This document shows positions 8,712-17,222 of a stretch of DNA of 64,000 nt, one piece after another. The DNA comes from Agrobacterium tumefaciens. Its GTDB lineage: Bacteria > Pseudomonadota > Alphaproteobacteria > Rhizobiales > Rhizobiaceae. The stretch is taken from NCBI GenBank assembly GCA_025559845.1, contig CP048472.1, positions 1 to 64,000 on the forward strand, given 5' to 3'. Numbering within the stretch: the first letter of the stretch is position 1; each line of letters begins with the position of its first letter. The notes under the pieces are model-generated. The model made no database searches and was not told where the DNA came from. It saw only the letters and a program-made list of their open reading frames with translations. Both the position numbers and the translations under genes were made by a program.

Positions 8712-9929
8712 ATGGAACAGCAAAATTCATACCGAGCCCTCACCACAATTCCCGGTCTGACGCCTCTCATTGTCGCTGCTACCCTCTCGCGTCTGGCCGG
8801 ACGCATGTTCATTCTCACGTTGGTGCTGTTCGTGCTGGCGCGGTTCTCGTCACCGGCACTGGCCGGCTGGCTGACTTTCGCGGCAATCGTGCCTGGCCTG
8901 ATGGTTAGTCCAATCGCGGGTGTTCTGCTTGATCGCGTCGGACCGACGATAGCTGTCAGAATCGACATGATTGCCAGCGCCATATTCATTGCCGCAATCA
9001 GTACCGTGAGCTGGCTCAACTGGACGACGCCACCGGTCCTGTTCTTTCTGGTGATATTGTTTTCCCTCGCCGGTCCGTTGGGCGCAGCTGGCACCCGCAC
9101 CCTATTGCCTCGCCTGGTTCCGTCTCACGCACTCGATCGAGCAAATGCGCTGGATACGGCGGTCTATGCCGTCGTTGATGTCGTCGGGCCAGCGATGGCC
9201 GGCATCATTGTCGCGTGGCTTGGTCCTGAAAGTGCGATGTCCATGATCGCCCTCTTCTATGCAGGCGCGGCAATATGCATGTCCCTCGTACCGCTCCTTC
9301 CAGGTCTGGCGTCAGGGCAGGCGTCGTTCATGCGGCAGACTTTGGAAGGCATCCAGATCGTGGCTCGGCAACCGACACTGCGCGGCCTTGCCATCTCCTA
9401 TTCGATGTATCAGATCACCTGGGGCGTTCTCTATGTCGTCGTTCCGGTTTTTGTCGCCAACCATTACGACACTTCCATTGGGAGTTCGGTGACAGGCTTC
9501 CTGTGGGCTGCGATGGGCATTGCCGGCGGGATTGGTGCGCTGTTCGCTGGGCACATACGAACGACCGGTCGCGAGCGTCACATTATGGCTATCGGAATGG
9601 TAATTACGGCCTTGGCGGCATGGCCCGTGGCAGCTGAGTTTGGGTTTGGCGGGCTGGCGATCGGCCTCATGCTTGCCGGCGTCATGTCCGGTCCGATCGA
9701 TGTTGCTCTTCTGACGCTTCGCCAGCGTCGAACCGATCCGCAACAACTCGGCCGCGTCATGTCGATTTCGATGAGCCTGAATCTGGCCGGTTTCCCTCTT
9801 GGTTCCGCCTTGGCCGGCATGGTGATCACGTCATCGCTGTCCACGACATTCGTTCTGGCGGGCATTGCCTCTGTCGTTGCGGCCGTCGCGACGATATCGA
9901 TCCCCTCCGACATCAAGGCTGTTGCCTGA
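8712..9929 (+). CDS. MFS transporter (probable drug or small-molecule exporter)
   Basis: Major facilitator superfamily protein of 405 residues in the inner membrane, started at the ATG opening MEQQNSYRAL. About 11-12 hydrophobic segments are visible, with the motif A-like loop GVLLDRVGPTIAVR between segments 2 and 3 and a long cytoplasmic loop midway (TLEGIQIVARQPTLRGLAIS). The architecture resembles the DHA3-type exporters (macrolide or siderophore efflux). The substrate is unknown. It follows the resolvase by about 80 bp on the same strand and was probably carried in with it. Confidence 0.85.
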   Translation: MEQQNSYRALTTIPGLTPLIVAATLSRLAGRMFILTLVLFVLARFSSPALAGWLTFAAIVPGLMVSPIAGVLLDRVGPTIAVRIDMIASAIFIAAISTVSWLNWTTPPVLFFLVILFSLAGPLGAAGTRTLLPRLVPSHALDRANALDTAVYAVVDVVGPAMAGIIVAWLGPESAMSMIALFYAGAAICMSLVPLLPGLASGQASFMRQTLEGIQIVARQPTLRGLAISYSMYQITWGVLYVVVPVFVANHYDTSIGSSVTGFLWAAMGIAGGIGALFAGHIRTTGRERHIMAIGMVITALAAWPVAAEFGFGGLAIGLMLAGVMSGPIDVALLTLRQRRTDPQQLGRVMSISMSLNLAGFPLGSALAGMVITSSLSTTFVLAGIASVVAAVATISIPSDIKAVA

Positions 9930-10036
9930 TCAAGCGTTGTTCAGCGGGAAACCAACGCGACGCCCTCTGATGGCAACAATCTGGACAAACCGGACAATCC
10001 GCATTATCTTGGCTGTAGTCAAGAAGGAAGACGAAG

Positions 10037-10753
10037 ATGGTCGCTGTCACCCGTAAATCGCAGATGGGCGCAAAGCTGGAAGTCAATCCGGCTGCGGTAG
10101 CCGATGTTCTCAAGGTTCTGGCCCGACACAATCCAGGCCTTTCAAAGCAGGCTCTTGCGGCGACTGGCAAGGTCATGGCCGTGGTCTCTGCGGTAGCAGC
10201 GCGCCTTTCTGTCGAGCAACAGCGTCGGATTGCCGACGACGAAACGGAACTCGCCCATATTGTCGAAGCCGCCGTCGCCGAACTGGCTGCGAAGCCAGGT
10301 CATGTGCTCGCGGAGGTATCGGTCGAAAAGCCTGTGGAGGTCAGCCGAGGTGCTGGTCTGGGTCAATCGGTAGGCATTGAGGAAGGGCGCCGCAGGCTCG
10401 ACGAATTTGCGACGCCAACCCGCATCGAAGACTGGGCCGGTCCGGTCGCCGGTCCGGGCGATATCGAGAAAAAGTTCGGCACGAAGCGATCGACCTTACA
10501 CGACTGGCACAAGCGCGGAGCTGTAGTCGGTCTGCTCAAGGGCGAGCGAAAGCATGTCTTTCCCCTGGCTCAGTTTGTGGATGGCCGGCCGGTCGAGGGC
10601 ATGCCTCAGGTCACCAAAATCATCCGCAATCCGCGTTCAGCGTGGCAATGGTTGATCCAGCCGAAGCCAAGCATAGGCGGAACGCCGCTCGACAATCTCA
10701 AGATGGGCAATCTTGACGAGGTTCTGGATGCAGCTGAGCGCGATTTTGGTTGA
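10037..10753 (+). CDS. Antitoxin of a RES-type toxin-antitoxin pair (Xre/ParS-like)
   Basis: 238 residues, directly upstream of the RES toxin with 8 bases between them. The region from about residue 125 contains a DNA-binding-like stretch (DIEKKFGTKRSTLHDWHKRG) followed by a C-terminal toxin-binding-like part (NPRSAWQWLIQPKPSIGGTPLDNLKMGNLDEVLDAAER), the hallmark of Xre/MbcA/ParS antitoxins. The N-terminal 120 residues are extra compared with typical 150-residue antitoxins and are not recognised. Upstream, GGACAA repeats around 9980-10000 may be operator sites. Confidence 0.85.
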   Translation: MVAVTRKSQMGAKLEVNPAAVADVLKVLARHNPGLSKQALAATGKVMAVVSAVAARLSVEQQRRIADDETELAHIVEAAVAELAAKPGHVLAEVSVEKPVEVSRGAGLGQSVGIEEGRRRLDEFATPTRIEDWAGPVAGPGDIEKKFGTKRSTLHDWHKRGAVVGLLKGERKHVFPLAQFVDGRPVEGMPQVTKIIRNPRSAWQWLIQPKPSIGGTPLDNLKMGNLDEVLDAAERDFG

Positions 10754-10761
10754 GCTGAATC

Positions 10762-11346
10762 GTGAAACTTGATCCTCAAACGGTTCGGGAGCTCGCGCTT
10801 GCGTTTCTCCCTCAATCCTATCTCCGCATCATCCCTGTAGCCCACATGTCGACCCCGCTCGGCATGGGTTTCGGTCAATCGCGATTCTCAAGTCCAAACC
10901 AGATGTTCCGACTGCTTTATGCCGCATATGATCTCGCGACCGCGATTGCGGAGACGATCGTGCGCGACCGCTTCGAGGGGACGCAGGACCGAGTGCTGGA
11001 TGAGAGTGAAATCGAGGACTGGTCGGTCACTGAGGTGACGGCCACGGATGCTCTCATTCTTCTCGACCTGCGCACGACCGGCCTCCTGAGGTTGGGCGTC
11101 AGCACGGACGCAGCCCGGGGCAAGGAACATCAGGAAGGGCAGAGACTGAGCGAGTCGATCTTTCGATCCTATGCTGTCGATGGATTGCTCTATTCCTCAC
11201 GCCTCACTGCAACAGATTGCGTGGCGGTCTACGATCGGGCCGTCGGTGAGAAACTTGTCGCCTCTCCGGCGGTCGAGTTAGTTCGTCAAGCCGACCTGAT
11301 ACCCGCCCTGCGGTCTATCGGGGTGTCAATCCGGGCCGGGCGATAG
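10762..11346 (+). CDS. RES-domain toxin (NAD+ phosphorylase family)
   Basis: RES-family toxin of 194 residues starting at GTG. Members such as MbcT and Xre-RES toxins degrade cellular NAD+. The key residues are present: Arg41 (GQSRFSSP), Tyr/Leu-rich LLYAAYD, Glu64 (TAIAETIVRD) and the Ser-containing LLYSSRLTATDC segment near residue 150. It follows its antitoxin, and the next gene begins 2 bases after its stop, so that orphan gene may share the transcript. Confidence 0.88.
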   Translation: MKLDPQTVRELALAFLPQSYLRIIPVAHMSTPLGMGFGQSRFSSPNQMFRLLYAAYDLATAIAETIVRDRFEGTQDRVLDESEIEDWSVTEVTATDALILLDLRTTGLLRLGVSTDAARGKEHQEGQRLSESIFRSYAVDGLLYSSRLTATDCVAVYDRAVGEKLVASPAVELVRQADLIPALRSIGVSIRAGR

Positions 11347-11348
11347 GT

Positions 11349-12341
11349 ATGTCCGTTACAGTCACTTCCGCAAACTTCTCTGGACGATTTACGGCGTTGA
11401 ATGGCACGAAAACGTTGCCAGCGACACATGCCGACATCATCCGCTCGTTGCTGACCGTCGGCTATCCCAGCCGTCGAGCCGCTGTCCGCACCGTTGGCCC
11501 CTGGCGGGAGAAAATGCTGGTCGCGATGGCGACGGGCTATCTGGATGCCTCCTTGAACACGATGGCCTATTTTCGGAGTTTGGAGCAGTCGGAGAAGGTG
11601 GGGGTTTCGTTCCTTTTCGGCGAGGCGTTCACGCACTGGTATGCTCAGAGTCAGATGAGCGTGCAGTATCTCGTGCATGTCGCCGGCCTTGCCTCCTGCC
11701 GATGGGGATCCCCAACGGCTCCGGTCGCGCCGAAGGCTGGCGCAGCGCCTCCTCCTCCAAAATCGCGTCCCGACTTTATCGGCATCAAGCGAAGGGAACG
11801 CCATGTGTTCGAGAGTACGGGTCGCATCCGAGCGCCAGCCGCAAGCACCGTTGCGAAGGCACTGGGGCAGGTTTCGGCGCTTCACACGGTCAACGGACGG
11901 GCGCCGACCACGCGCTGTGCAAACTTCTTCATGTTCAAGGCCGGTGGTGCAGAGGGCAGAGTGCTGGATCCGCCGGCAAAGGGTGACGGCATCACCGTGA
12001 CGTTTGATCTCTTCGAAGCGATTACACGAGCCTACTCCATTATCCTCGATCAGCCGGTACTTGATCTATCCGATCAGGTTGGTGCGGGTTATGTCGGCCG
12101 CGAGATCGATGATGGTGTGTTCTTGGGTATCGACAAGGAAATCCTTGCCTTGGTACAAGAGCGGCCCCCGACTGAAGCAACGCGTCGCAGGCGTGTCGCT
12201 CAGGTCTTCTCTGCCCTTGAAGGTCGGTCGCAGACCTATGCGGGTCGGCAGGATAGAAGTGTTTCGTCCGGTCTTGACGGGGTCCTGCTTCTTGACCGCC
12301 GTTCGCCGCGCTCCCTTCGACGCTTCCGGACGCTGGGTTAA
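11349..12341 (+). CDS. Unknown protein with a degenerate PD-(D/E)xK-like motif
   Basis: 330 residues; the family is not recognised. The middle contains RPDFIGIKRRERHVFESTGR (about residues 139-158), which has the shape of a PD-(D/E)xK nuclease core (PD...hydrophobic-E-x-K-G-R) but with Thr in place of the usual Lys. An all-alpha N-terminal part and a proline-rich linker (PKAGAAPPPPK) precede it. The gene starts 2 bases after the RES toxin stop and may be co-transcribed with it. It could be an inactive or variant nuclease-fold protein of a defence or accessory island. Confidence 0.6.
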   Translation: MSVTVTSANFSGRFTALNGTKTLPATHADIIRSLLTVGYPSRRAAVRTVGPWREKMLVAMATGYLDASLNTMAYFRSLEQSEKVGVSFLFGEAFTHWYAQSQMSVQYLVHVAGLASCRWGSPTAPVAPKAGAAPPPPKSRPDFIGIKRRERHVFESTGRIRAPAASTVAKALGQVSALHTVNGRAPTTRCANFFMFKAGGAEGRVLDPPAKGDGITVTFDLFEAITRAYSIILDQPVLDLSDQVGAGYVGREIDDGVFLGIDKEILALVQERPPTEATRRRRVAQVFSALEGRSQTYAGRQDRSVSSGLDGVLLLDRRSPRSLRRFRTLG

Positions 12342-12438
12342 ATGGCCGACTTTATGTCGGGGTGTTGGTTTCACCTTCTGACCAGGGAATTCATGTAAAT
12401 TACTACAACCCCATAATTCCATCAGAGATGCTCGCTCC

Positions 12439-12843
12439 ATGACGACCCTTCTTGGCCTCACCTATATCTCAAATGAAAAAGTGCCGCTCGCGGACCTGGA
12501 CGACTATGTAACCGTCCAAGTGCCGAGTGCTGGGTTTGATCAGCACCTCGGAAATCATGCACCATGGTTTTGGTCGATCGATAGGAGAGGCGGCGGCGGC
12601 GTGGATTTCAAGCAAGGGAAATATGACTATTGGGTGCGCCGGATCGGTTCCAACCAACCAATAGGTTTTCCGGTGCTGACACCGACCTCAAAAGAGGAGG
12701 GCTGGATCTCAGTCATGGACGGCCGACATCGCATAATGGCAATTGTCGATAGCGGTAGGCAGGCCTTTGCAGCGAGACTTCCCAGATCATTGCTGGGAAC
12801 GGCGCAAATGATAATTTCAGGCCTCGAAATCTTTGATCTGTAG
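12439..12843 (+). CDS. Small ParB/sulfiredoxin-fold-like protein
   Basis: 134-residue protein, ATG start. The segment VLTPTSKEEGWISVMDGRHRIMAIVDSGRQAFAARLP resembles the ParB-box fold, in which a G-x-HR loop binds nucleotide. No DNA-binding helix-turn-helix is present, so it is not a partition protein. Similar small ParB-fold proteins occur in defence and mobile regions. It is preceded by a 97-bp gap with an AT-rich stretch (GTAAATTACTACAA) that could hold its own promoter. Function unknown. Confidence 0.6.
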   Translation: MTTLLGLTYISNEKVPLADLDDYVTVQVPSAGFDQHLGNHAPWFWSIDRRGGGGVDFKQGKYDYWVRRIGSNQPIGFPVLTPTSKEEGWISVMDGRHRIMAIVDSGRQAFAARLPRSLLGTAQMIISGLEIFDL

Positions 12844-12871
12844 ACTACAGACGGCGCCGAGGCGCCCCCTG

Positions 12872-13264
12872 TTAGTCTTCTCCGTCGACGACCATCGAAG
12901 TCGGGAAGCCACCATGAGGCTTCGCAATGAACGCCAGGCGCGCTTTGCGGAGTGGCCACGTCTTGTCACGCCACCAGTAAAACTCCAGATGCGATCTGCC
13001 CTGCGCGCGGATTTCCGACTCGATATCGCGGCTCTCACGTGAGCCCGGGACAGCAAGAAAAGTTCCCGTCACGATGCAGCGGGTGCTGCTCCTGGCGGTG
13101 GGTTCCGTGTCGAAAACAGCGTCTCCGATGCAAACGCCCATAAAATCCCTGCTGCGCTGTCCCTCAGGGGTCTCAATGATGAGATCAGCCGACTTACGAT
13201 CAAAGTAGATTTTCACCCGGCTACCGATCTCAGGTGGCTGACGCGAGACGTGCGGGATATCCAT
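12872..13264 (-). CDS. Small unknown protein, last gene of a three-gene operon
   Basis: 130 residues, not recognised. Its start lies 3 bases beyond the stop of the phospholipase-D-fold gene, so it is very likely co-translated with it. It is a beta-rich sequence (RVKIYFDRKSADLIIETPEGQ, CIVTGTFLAVP, HLEFYWWRDKTWPLRKARLAFIA) that looks like a compact all-beta or alpha/beta domain. Its position as a fixed small partner suggests a regulatory or immunity-like role for the operon. That is inference. Confidence 0.6.
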   Translation of the reverse strand: MDIPHVSRQPPEIGSRVKIYFDRKSADLIIETPEGQRSRDFMGVCIGDAVFDTEPTARSSTRCIVTGTFLAVPGSRESRDIESEIRAQGRSHLEFYWWRDKTWPLRKARLAFIAKPHGGFPTSMVVDGED

Positions 13265-13267
13265 TTT

Positions 13268-14482
13268 CTAATCCTCTAAAGACTGCATTGACAGCTGTGG
13301 GGTGGTCGCAAGCGCATCTGGGGAGTTGTCTTGCGCCGCCGGAAGGTCGAAACGCGAGTCGGTGAGATCGAGCGCACCATACCGCATCATCGATTTCTCG
13401 AGCCGATCGAATATCCACCTATAGGCCTGTGGCGTGAGCTCCATATGCGGTTTTCTCATGATGGCGCGCCGCGGATTGAGATTGCCTCCACTGCCGGCGT
13501 TCAGATTGCGTTGCGTTGGCGCAAAAGAATTCGGACCAAGTTCGGTCATCATATCGACCATGGACACTCCTGCCGAAAGCGGTCCGTTAATGAAGACGGG
13601 ATCGTGGACGCGAACGTAGTGAGGCCAATTCTCCTTCCATACTCTCACCGACACGTCGGCTGGTGTGGCGTCATCCAGAATTGGTCTGTGTTCCCTGCTA
13701 ATGGCGCGCCCGTAGATAATGTAGTCGCTCCGCGCCTGAACCATACGAGCCATGAACATGATGGCCCCCTCTCGAACCTGGCGTGGCCGCTTTCCACTCG
13801 GGTACGTGCATGCCCAATGCGAACCGGAGCGAATAACCTCCTCGTCGATCCCCATAGATAGCGACACGCGGTTGTCCGCTCTTCCGAAGAATTTGACGAA
13901 AGACTGCATAGGCGCATCGGTCGGAGGCTCCAGTACGAACGGCGATGTCGAATTCACCGTCTCTCCGAAGTCGGGTAGAGAAATGCTATCTCTCGTCCCG
14001 ACACGGTACGGGGCGAGAATTTGCCGCCATCGCTCGATATCGGCTTGCGACAGATCGTGTCTGGTGCTGGCCCATAAGCGGTCGAAATAATTCTGGCACT
14101 GTGCGGCGATGAAGTGGTCATCAGCGGCGAAGCCGAACTCCTTATTCTGAAACATGGCGGCTTCGGTGAGATTCGCGCTTGTTACGATCGCCCGCTTGCC
14201 GCCGAAGATATACATTTTGGAATGGACGCCGACGACTCCCCGGATTTTCGCTCCGCTTCGGAGAAGGAGAGACAGCGCATCCATATCGCTTACCCCCGCA
14301 TTGAAGGCGTTGAGGTCGAATCGAGTGATGACGCGAAGATCACGAGGGCAATGCGCGAAAATCAGGCGCTCTACGGTCTGCTTCTTGATGAACGGACATA
14401 CGATCAGAACCGTTTCCGGTCTTTCCCGCATCCCGATATCCAGTTCGTCCGACCATCCAGAATCCACCAATTTGAAGCTCAA
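13268..14482 (-). CDS. Phospholipase-D-fold nuclease-like protein with EVE/PUA-like C-terminus
   Basis: 404 residues from a TTG start (SD AAGGA six bases upstream); another TTG two codons earlier is possible. The N-terminal domain is PLD-like: VLIVCPFIKKQTVERL, then HSKMYIFGGKRAIVTSANLT around residue 95-115, the H-x-K motif followed by the S-x-N motif seen in PLD-type nucleases, and NKEFGF. The Asp of classical HKD is Gly here. The C-terminal 200 residues include GSHWACTYPSGKRPRQVREG and WKENWPHYVRVHD, resembling an EVE/ASCH (PUA-like) fold that can read modified bases. Middle gene of a tight minus-strand operon. A modified-DNA-directed nuclease is an inference. Confidence 0.7.
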   Translation of the reverse strand: MSFKLVDSGWSDELDIGMRERPETVLIVCPFIKKQTVERLIFAHCPRDLRVITRFDLNAFNAGVSDMDALSLLLRSGAKIRGVVGVHSKMYIFGGKRAIVTSANLTEAAMFQNKEFGFAADDHFIAAQCQNYFDRLWASTRHDLSQADIERWRQILAPYRVGTRDSISLPDFGETVNSTSPFVLEPPTDAPMQSFVKFFGRADNRVSLSMGIDEEVIRSGSHWACTYPSGKRPRQVREGAIMFMARMVQARSDYIIYGRAISREHRPILDDATPADVSVRVWKENWPHYVRVHDPVFINGPLSAGVSMVDMMTELGPNSFAPTQRNLNAGSGGNLNPRRAIMRKPHMELTPQAYRWIFDRLEKSMMRYGALDLTDSRFDLPAAQDNSPDALATTPQLSMQSLED

Positions 14483-14497
14483 GTGCAATCCTTCCGG

Positions 14498-15574
14498 TCA
14501 ATAGCGGCGGTGTGCGCGCAAAATCGCGCCTGTGGCCTTGCCTGATGCGGCCTCAATCCCGACGAGAATCTGGATACGCGGCTTCTGGAGTTCCTTCACC
14601 GCCAAGGCGAGCGGGGTGGCGTCATCCATTTGCGTCCATCGGTCCGCGAGGTTGGCCACCTTGACCAGGTCCGAAACCGTATGATCATTAAGATCGATCA
14701 TCCCACCCAACCTCTTTGCGCACTCTGTGATGAAGCGGATGGCGTCTACTACTGTGAGCGCCGCGATCGGACGCCCGTCATCGTCGAGGCAGATGATTGC
14801 CTGATGCTTTTCGTCGAGCAGCTCGGCCAGCTCACTCAAACCCGTTTCCGGCCTGACTGGCACGAACCCCGGATCGAGCTTCGCGGCCAGCGTGTTGGCA
14901 TTGGTGCCGTCCCGGCGAGGGCGCGTTCTGACGACGGTGCTGAGAGTGGAGTGATGCTTCATCCAGGTTGCCGTTTCGGCGCATCGTAATTCGATCAGCC
15001 GCACGATCTTGGCATGAATGTCAGTCACGTTTAGATCAAGAACCGGTTCGTGATGGGCCACGCGATTCCGGAAGACATTGATCGGCTTTACCAGGTTCTG
15101 GATTTCCTGGCGGCTTTCGCCGTGCTGTAGATGGGGGAAAGCGATATTGACGGTGGTGCGCCAGAGGCCACCATATTCCGGCCGAAAGAGGTTCGACCAA
15201 AAATCGAAGGTGAGCGTCGCGACGATCTGGTCACGTGCTGCGCCCGCGCCCGCCCTTTGTATCGCCTTGTCGAGCGTCGCCAAGCCATTCCCTGTCAGAG
15301 TTTGATCGCGGAATGTGGCGTCCTGATGCCAGTTCGCTCCGAACCTTGCGACAAGGATCCCGTCGACGGCATTTCGCAGTGTCACTTCTGCCACATTAAG
15401 CGGATAGAGGAACGCTTTGGCAACCCGGGCGTTGTAGAGATACAGCGCCATCGCATATTCTTCGTGATTGCCGCCCTTTGCAAGGTAAGTTGCGAAGCGC
15501 GGCTCGGAAATCGAGGCACGGATGGCCTGCAGTTGCGCCGGCAGGTAGGGAAAAGGAACTTGACTTTCTGCCAT
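14498..15574 (-). CDS. Abi-like HEPN protein fused to CBS domains
   Basis: 358 residues from the ATG opening MAESQVPFPYLP; an upstream in-frame GTG at 15640 is possible. Residues 1-205 resemble the Abi_2/Abi-like family: YLYNARVAKAFLYPLNVAEVTLRNAVD and the HEPN signature NVFRNRVAHHE (R-x4-6-H), the active site of HEPN ribonucleases. After residue 230 comes a CBS-type region (ELLDEKHQAIICLDDDGRPIAALTVVDAIRFI), which usually binds adenine nucleotides. The fusion suggests an RNase gated by a nucleotide. It is first gene of the operon, 15 bases before the PLD-fold gene. Confidence 0.75.
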   Translation of the reverse strand: MAESQVPFPYLPAQLQAIRASISEPRFATYLAKGGNHEEYAMALYLYNARVAKAFLYPLNVAEVTLRNAVDGILVARFGANWHQDATFRDQTLTGNGLATLDKAIQRAGAGAARDQIVATLTFDFWSNLFRPEYGGLWRTTVNIAFPHLQHGESRQEIQNLVKPINVFRNRVAHHEPVLDLNVTDIHAKIVRLIELRCAETATWMKHHSTLSTVVRTRPRRDGTNANTLAAKLDPGFVPVRPETGLSELAELLDEKHQAIICLDDDGRPIAALTVVDAIRFITECAKRLGGMIDLNDHTVSDLVKVANLADRWTQMDDATPLALAVKELQKPRIQILVGIEAASGKATGAILRAHRRY

Positions 15575-15796
15575 ATTACGTAGATAACTACTCCAAAGCA
15601 GTCGAACAGGCCCCACTGGCTTGCCATGCGCCTTCGACACCGATATTTGTGCACCAGGTCAGGCCAGTCCTCACCTGGTGTTTCAATTTCTAAGATATGA
15701 TTCGTGCAGCCGCTAGCAACAGAGTTGCTCGGATGTTGCCGCTGTAAGGCGAACCCCTTTCCGGAATTTGCGAATGCTCGACGTCCGCTTCTCGCA

Positions 15797-16363
15797 TTAT
15801 TGCACGGTCTGACTGCGCTTAATGGTTTGCGCCAGGGCGTCGACAACCTGCGGGAACCGTTCCGGTTCGCGTATGGCCGCCTTGATCTCATCGGCCCAGC
15901 CCGGGTTTGACATGCCCCATTTGCCCATCGCACCCCCGTCGATTCCGCGATGGCGGATAAGAAACTCGCTGATCATGGCCGGCACGCGTGCGGTAATGAA
16001 TTTTGCGTTGGTTGGCTTTGCCCTTGCTATGATGACGAACGCACTCGCGAGACTTTCCAAATCATCTTCCTTGGCGAGTTCTTTCATCAATTCGAGGACG
16101 GCGCCCGAGGGCGTATTGTAAGCCTTGGAGCCATGCTCGGCGATCGCCCTCGCGATCCGTTCGGCTGTGTCGACGTTCACTTTAGGCACCTCTTCGCTAA
16201 GGCCGGCGAGCGCTTCGGCCCTGGCCCGGCGCTCGGCAGCGAGTTTCTTGACATCTTCGGCATCTACCACGGTTGGAACCCATACGGTCACCTTCTGCCA
16301 TCCTTCCGCCGCGCGCAGTTCGCGCTGCCGCTTCATGCGGTCCGTGACTGTCCTGTCGCCCAT
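15797..16363 (-). CDS. Unknown plasmid protein with antitoxin-like N-terminus, probably autoregulated
   Basis: 188 residues, family not recognised with certainty. The N-terminus (MKRQRELRAAEGWQKVTVWVPT) looks like a short basic beta-alpha DNA-binding segment as in ribbon-helix-helix antitoxins. The rest is helical. The start codon lies 7 bases from a perfect 17-bp interrupted palindrome, which fits autorepression. No toxin partner is adjacent: the downstream gene ends convergently or in the same direction 220 bp away. Confidence 0.6.
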   Translation of the reverse strand: MGDRTVTDRMKRQRELRAAEGWQKVTVWVPTVVDAEDVKKLAAERRARAEALAGLSEEVPKVNVDTAERIARAIAEHGSKAYNTPSGAVLELMKELAKEDDLESLASAFVIIARAKPTNAKFITARVPAMISEFLIRHRGIDGGAMGKWGMSNPGWADEIKAAIREPERFPQVVDALAQTIKRSQTVQ

Positions 16364-16370
16364 ATAAACT

Positions 16371-16415
16371 CCGTAGTACGACTACGGGGCAACATAGTGC
16401 GTAAACCTACTACGG
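16371..16415 (-). promoter_or_regulatory. Operator palindrome with extra half-site
   Basis: CCGTAGT-ACG-ACTACGG (16371-16387) is a perfect 7-bp-arm palindrome immediately upstream of the minus-strand gene starting at 16363. A partial copy CCTACTACGG lies at 16406-16415. The spacing of about two helical turns suggests cooperative binding of an autoregulator over the promoter. Confidence 0.65.
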
Positions 16416-16961
16416 TCAACCTCAAAATGTGTCTTTTAAGTATGATCCAGCTTCCCTCCCCATCGGCGGGCTGCTGCTGCATCATTATCTTCGCCCCGTG
16501 TAAAGCGACCGCCCAGGCCACGCGAATGATCGGCAGAGACTTTGCGCTTTAAATGATGGCCTGATCTCGCATTGTTATTTCTGCAGTCTCTTGGTCTTTG
16601 CGCTCAAGGTTCTGGGCGACCAGTGTCACAACCTCGGTCCGAGCATCGGAAGGTGCATTCGGAATTCGGTTGAGCGCGGAGTGGGACCCGACGTAGAGTC
16701 AGCGGATTTTCGGGCGCTCTTCTCCAGATCCGGCTACGAAATGATGGCATCAAAAACGTCGCCTGTGGCAATTCAAGGTCAGTCCTTCAACGCTTGAAGC
16801 GGTAAGAGCCGACACATACCTTTGCATCGCAGCACCTGGGACGCACTCCGACGGTATTCTGATGAGCGAGATCGTCTGCCGACCCGCGCGCCAGCAGGTT
16901 CTTCTTCACAGGGGATCGTGGGCGGGGTCTGAACCATGCCAACCCTCATTTCTCCTTCATT
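16416..16961. other. Gene-free stretch before the integrase remnant
   Basis: About 550 bp without a supportable gene. It lies between the divergent operator region and the RIT recombinase remnant, and is likely debris of the deleted first two recombinases. I see no readable recombinase motifs in any frame, no tRNA and no clear terminator. Confidence 0.4.
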
Positions 16962-17222
16962 CTCTGGACCCGTGAGGCCCGACTGCGGGGAGCTTCCGAG
17001 ACAGAGGGGCCAAGGATTCACGATCTTCGCCATACCTTCGCGGTGCGCACACTTCTGGACTGGTACAGGAACGTTGAGAACGTCGATCGTCGAATCCCGG
17101 AACTTTCGACATATCTCGGCCATGGAAAGGTGGCCGACACATACTGGTATCTAAGCGCACATCCCGATCTTCTGGAGCAAGCCAAACTCCGTCTCGACGC
17201 GCGATGGGAGGCGGCACAATGA
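16962..17222 (+). pseudogene. C-terminal remnant of a tyrosine recombinase (RitB-like)
   Basis: The frame ending at TGA 17220-17222 reads GPRIHDLRHTFAVRTLLDW..., then STYLGHGKVADTYWYLS. This is the HxxR box and the GHxxxxxT...Y catalytic tail of a tyrosine recombinase. The N-terminal two thirds are missing. Its stop overlaps the next start as ATGA, the coupling seen between the consecutive genes of recombinase-in-trio (RIT) elements. It is therefore best read as the second recombinase of a RIT element with its front deleted. Confidence 0.85.
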
